Source: Celeribacter arenosi
GTDB lineage: Bacteria; Pseudomonadota; Alphaproteobacteria; Rhodobacterales; Rhodobacteraceae
Assembly: GCF_039539485.1 (NCBI RefSeq)
Contig: NZ_BAABDF010000003.1
Coordinates: 1-64,000 of the forward strand
DNA length: 64,000 nt
Reading direction: 5' to 3'
This document shows, in pieces, positions 62,518 to 64,000 of this stretch; within the stretch, counting starts at the first letter, position 1; each line of letters opens with the position of its first letter. Made by a program: the position numbers and the translations under genes. The notes below the pieces were generated by a model. That model was not told where the DNA came from, made no database searches, and saw only the letters and a list, made by a program, of their open reading frames with translations.

Positions 62518-63306
62518 TTAAAGGTCGAAGGTGGCGAATACCGGCGCGTGGTCGGAGGGTTGTTCCCATCCGCGCGCGATCTTGTGGACGCGGCTGGAAT
62601 GGGCGGCGTTGGAAATGTCGGGGGTGGCCCAGATGTGATCGAGGCGGCGGCCTTTGTCGGCGGCGGCCCAATCTTTGGCGCGGTAGGACCACCAGCTGTA
62701 GAGCAGCCCCTCGGGGATGTCCTGACGGGTGATGTCGACCCATTTGCCGGAGTCCTGCGTCTGGGCGAGGTGTTCGATTTCGACCGGCGTGTGCGAGACG
62801 ATTTTGAGAAGCTTTTTGTGGTCCCAGACGTCGTCTTCGCGCGGGGCGATGTTGAGGTCGCCGACGAGGATGGATTTTTCCGGTTTGTCGGCGTGGAAGG
62901 CGTCGCGCATTTCGGTCAGGTAGTCGAGTTTCTGGCCGAACTTTTCGTTCACCTCGCGGTCGGGCACATCGCCACCGGCGGGGACGTAGAAGTTATGGAT
63001 GGTGACGCCGTTTTCGAGTTTTCCGGCGATATGGCGGGCGTGGCCGAGCGCGGCGTAATCGGCAGCGCCGGCTTCGACCATCGGGATTTTGGAGAAGATC
63101 GCGACGCCGTTGTATCCTTTTTGGCCGCGCGCGACCATGTGGGTGTAGCCGAGCGCCTGAAACACCTCGACGGGGATTTTGTCGACCGGTGATTTGCATT
63201 CCTGCAGACACAGGACGTCGGGCAGTTCCTCGGTCATCAGTTTCGAGACGAGTCCCGCGCGCAGGCGCACGGAGTTGATGTTCCAGGTGGCAAGGGTAAA
63301 GGGCAT
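62518..63306 (-). CDS. xth: Exodeoxyribonuclease III
   Basis: This 262-residue AP endonuclease/exonuclease has the motifs TWNINSVR, LQECK, YNGVAIFSK, GDLNIAP and PSDHAPV in order. All catalytic residues of the ExoIII family are present. AAAGGACC precedes the ATG. It repairs abasic sites in the cytoplasm and is monocistronic. Confidence 0.97.
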   Translation of the reverse strand: MPFTLATWNINSVRLRAGLVSKLMTEELPDVLCLQECKSPVDKIPVEVFQALGYTHMVARGQKGYNGVAIFSKIPMVEAGAADYAALGHARHIAGKLENGVTIHNFYVPAGGDVPDREVNEKFGQKLDYLTEMRDAFHADKPEKSILVGDLNIAPREDDVWDHKKLLKIVSHTPVEIEHLAQTQDSGKWVDITRQDIPEGLLYSWWSYRAKDWAAADKGRRLDHIWATPDISNAAHSSRVHKIARGWEQPSDHAPVFATFDL

Positions 63307-63372
63307 GTGGGTCCTTTCGACGGTTGCGCGCAGGATACCCTTGCGCCCCCTCCCCTGCCACCCGAAAGCGGC

Positions 63373-63753
63373 TCAATATTGGACAACTTCGTATTCGATG
63401 CCGTCGTGGTCTTCGAAGTAGAAGCGGCGGCCGGGTTCGTAGTCGGCGTGCGAGCGCGGGGTGAAGCCTGCGGAGGCGACGCGTTCTTCGGTGGCGTCGA
63501 GGTCATCGACGACCACGGCGAGGTGGTTGAGCGCGGCGCGGGTGTTGTAGCTGTCGGGCGGTGTGGCGAGCGCGTTGGGGGATTGATACAGCGCGAGGTA
63601 GCTGTCGGGCGCGCCGATGTGCACGGTCGATCCGTTGTGGATCGAGGGGCCTTCCCAGCGGACTTTCCAGCCGAAGACATTTTCCATCCAGGAGACGGTG
63701 CGGGTCAGGTCGGAAACGGTGATATTGGCGTGTTCGAGACGTGTTCGGGGCAT
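63373..63753 (-). CDS. VOC family (glyoxalase-like) protein
   Basis: This 126-residue protein has two beta-alpha-beta-beta-beta modules and the metal-ligand pattern of the VOC superfamily (RLEHANITVSD near the start, NHLAVVVDD in the middle, HDGIEYEVVQY at the end). It could be a glyoxalase, a dioxygenase or a resistance protein. AAAGGAG precedes the ATG. Its promoter carries a SoxR-type box, so redox-cycling compounds may induce it. Confidence 0.9.
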   Translation of the reverse strand: MPRTRLEHANITVSDLTRTVSWMENVFGWKVRWEGPSIHNGSTVHIGAPDSYLALYQSPNALATPPDSYNTRAALNHLAVVVDDLDATEERVASAGFTPRSHADYEPGRRFYFEDHDGIEYEVVQY

Positions 63754-63787
63754 GGTGCCACTCCTTTGTTGATCGGTTGTGGCGCCT

Positions 63788-63818
63788 CGTGTAATTGTTA
63801 AACCTAACTTTAGGTCAA
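63788..63818 (-). promoter_or_regulatory. SoxR-type promoter of the VOC gene
   Basis: On the minus strand, TTGACC (63818-63813) is followed by a 19-base spacer and TACACG (63793-63788). The start of the spacer carries the dyad ACCTAA-AG-TTAGGT, 63802-63815. The overlong 19-base spacer and the box closely resemble the E. coli soxS promoter. The dyad also lies upstream of the SoxR gene on the other strand. Confidence 0.6.
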
Positions 63819-63830
63819 GGTATTTTTGCG

Positions 63831-64000
63831 ATGCTGTCAGAACTTTCTATCGGGCAGATTGCCCAGCGCACGGGGTTGGCCGTTTCCGCGATCCGATATT
63901 ACGAAGCCCAGGGGTTGGTGCGCGCCGAGCGTAATGCGGGCGGACAGCGCCGGTTTGCGCGTGCGACGCTGCGGCGGATTTCCTTTGTGATCGCGGCCCA
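63831..64000 (+). CDS. soxR: Redox-sensitive activator SoxR (cut by the window end)
   Basis: The first 56 residues are visible: a MerR-type winged helix (IGQIAQRTGLAVSAIRYYEAQGL) followed by RAERNAGGQRRFARATLRR, close to SoxR and unlike other MerR proteins. The [2Fe-2S] cysteine cluster would lie beyond the window. It has no Shine-Dalgarno, and TATTTT lies 4 bases before the ATG. It is divergent from the VOC gene across a SoxR-type dyad. Confidence 0.88.
   Translation, partial: MLSELSIGQIAQRTGLAVSAIRYYEAQGLVRAERNAGGQRRFARATLRRISFVIAA

Overview
The window looks like ordinary chromosome of a marine alphaproteobacterium of the Rhodobacteraceae (Roseobacter group). This rests on gene content and order, not on a database search. 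The clues are a GC-rich coding style, VPLPA-CTERM surface proteins, a DinB with an N-terminal zinc ribbon, DUF1674, DUF3035 and DUF5665 proteins, and the blocks rsmB-heparinase-purH-lspA-DUF3035-M16-M16 and ybbN-LON-Trm112. No CRISPR array, prophage, transposase or plasmid gene was seen. The only RNA gene recognised is one tRNA-Val(GAC).

Layout. 0-5 kb: periplasmic methionine sulfoxide repair (msrPQ), an FMN/Fe-S glutamate-synthase-like protein, a divergent NAD(P)-binding protein and TetR regulator pair with a clear dyad operator, and a DsrE protein. 5.5-16 kb: clpB, pyrF, a NUDIX-NfeD-SPFH operon, dinB, an N-formylglutamate amidohydrolase family gene, tRNA-Val, the L36 gene and an MFS transporter. 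16-31 kb: rmuC-mutL, two M16 peptidase genes (one active, one lacking the zinc motif), DUF3035 lipoprotein, lspA, purH, heparinase-like protein and rsmB, then dapB, rbfA and truB. 31-37 kb: an acidic RTX-type protein, rpsO and pnp, the last two separated by an opposite-strand SGNH hydrolase gene. 36.6-48.2 kb is the accessory part: DMP19, DUF1569 and DUF4274 proteins, a low-GC orphan gene, a 30-residue TatA-like mini-protein, three VPLPA-CTERM proteins, an alpha/beta hydrolase facing a Crp/Fnr-type regulator, an AIF-like oxidoreductase, and a dispersed repeat of about 95 bp in two copies. 48-64 kb is housekeeping again: peroxiredoxin, RluA-type synthase, free-methionine sulfoxide reductase, a STAS/HATPase pair, hspQ, an AEC transporter, lolA, ftsK, an aminotransferase, an amidase, a UbiH-type hydroxylase, Trm112-LON-YbbN, xth, and a VOC protein divergent from a SoxR gene cut by the window end.

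How the parts work together. Oxidative damage repair recurs: MsrPQ and fRMsr for methionine sulfoxide, 1-Cys peroxiredoxin, and SoxR with its neighbour. Protein quality control is also well represented (ClpB, HspQ, YbbN, LON-domain protein, M16 pair). The translation genes (rpsO, L36, rbfA, truB, rsmB, RluA-type, pnp) are scattered in small units. No complete undescribed system is evident. The best leads are regulatory and small-scale: the SoxR-type promoter of the VOC gene, the TatA-like mini-protein, several starts placed 6-7 bases after a -10 element (probable leaderless mRNAs), the dispersed repeat, and the low-GC orphan gene.
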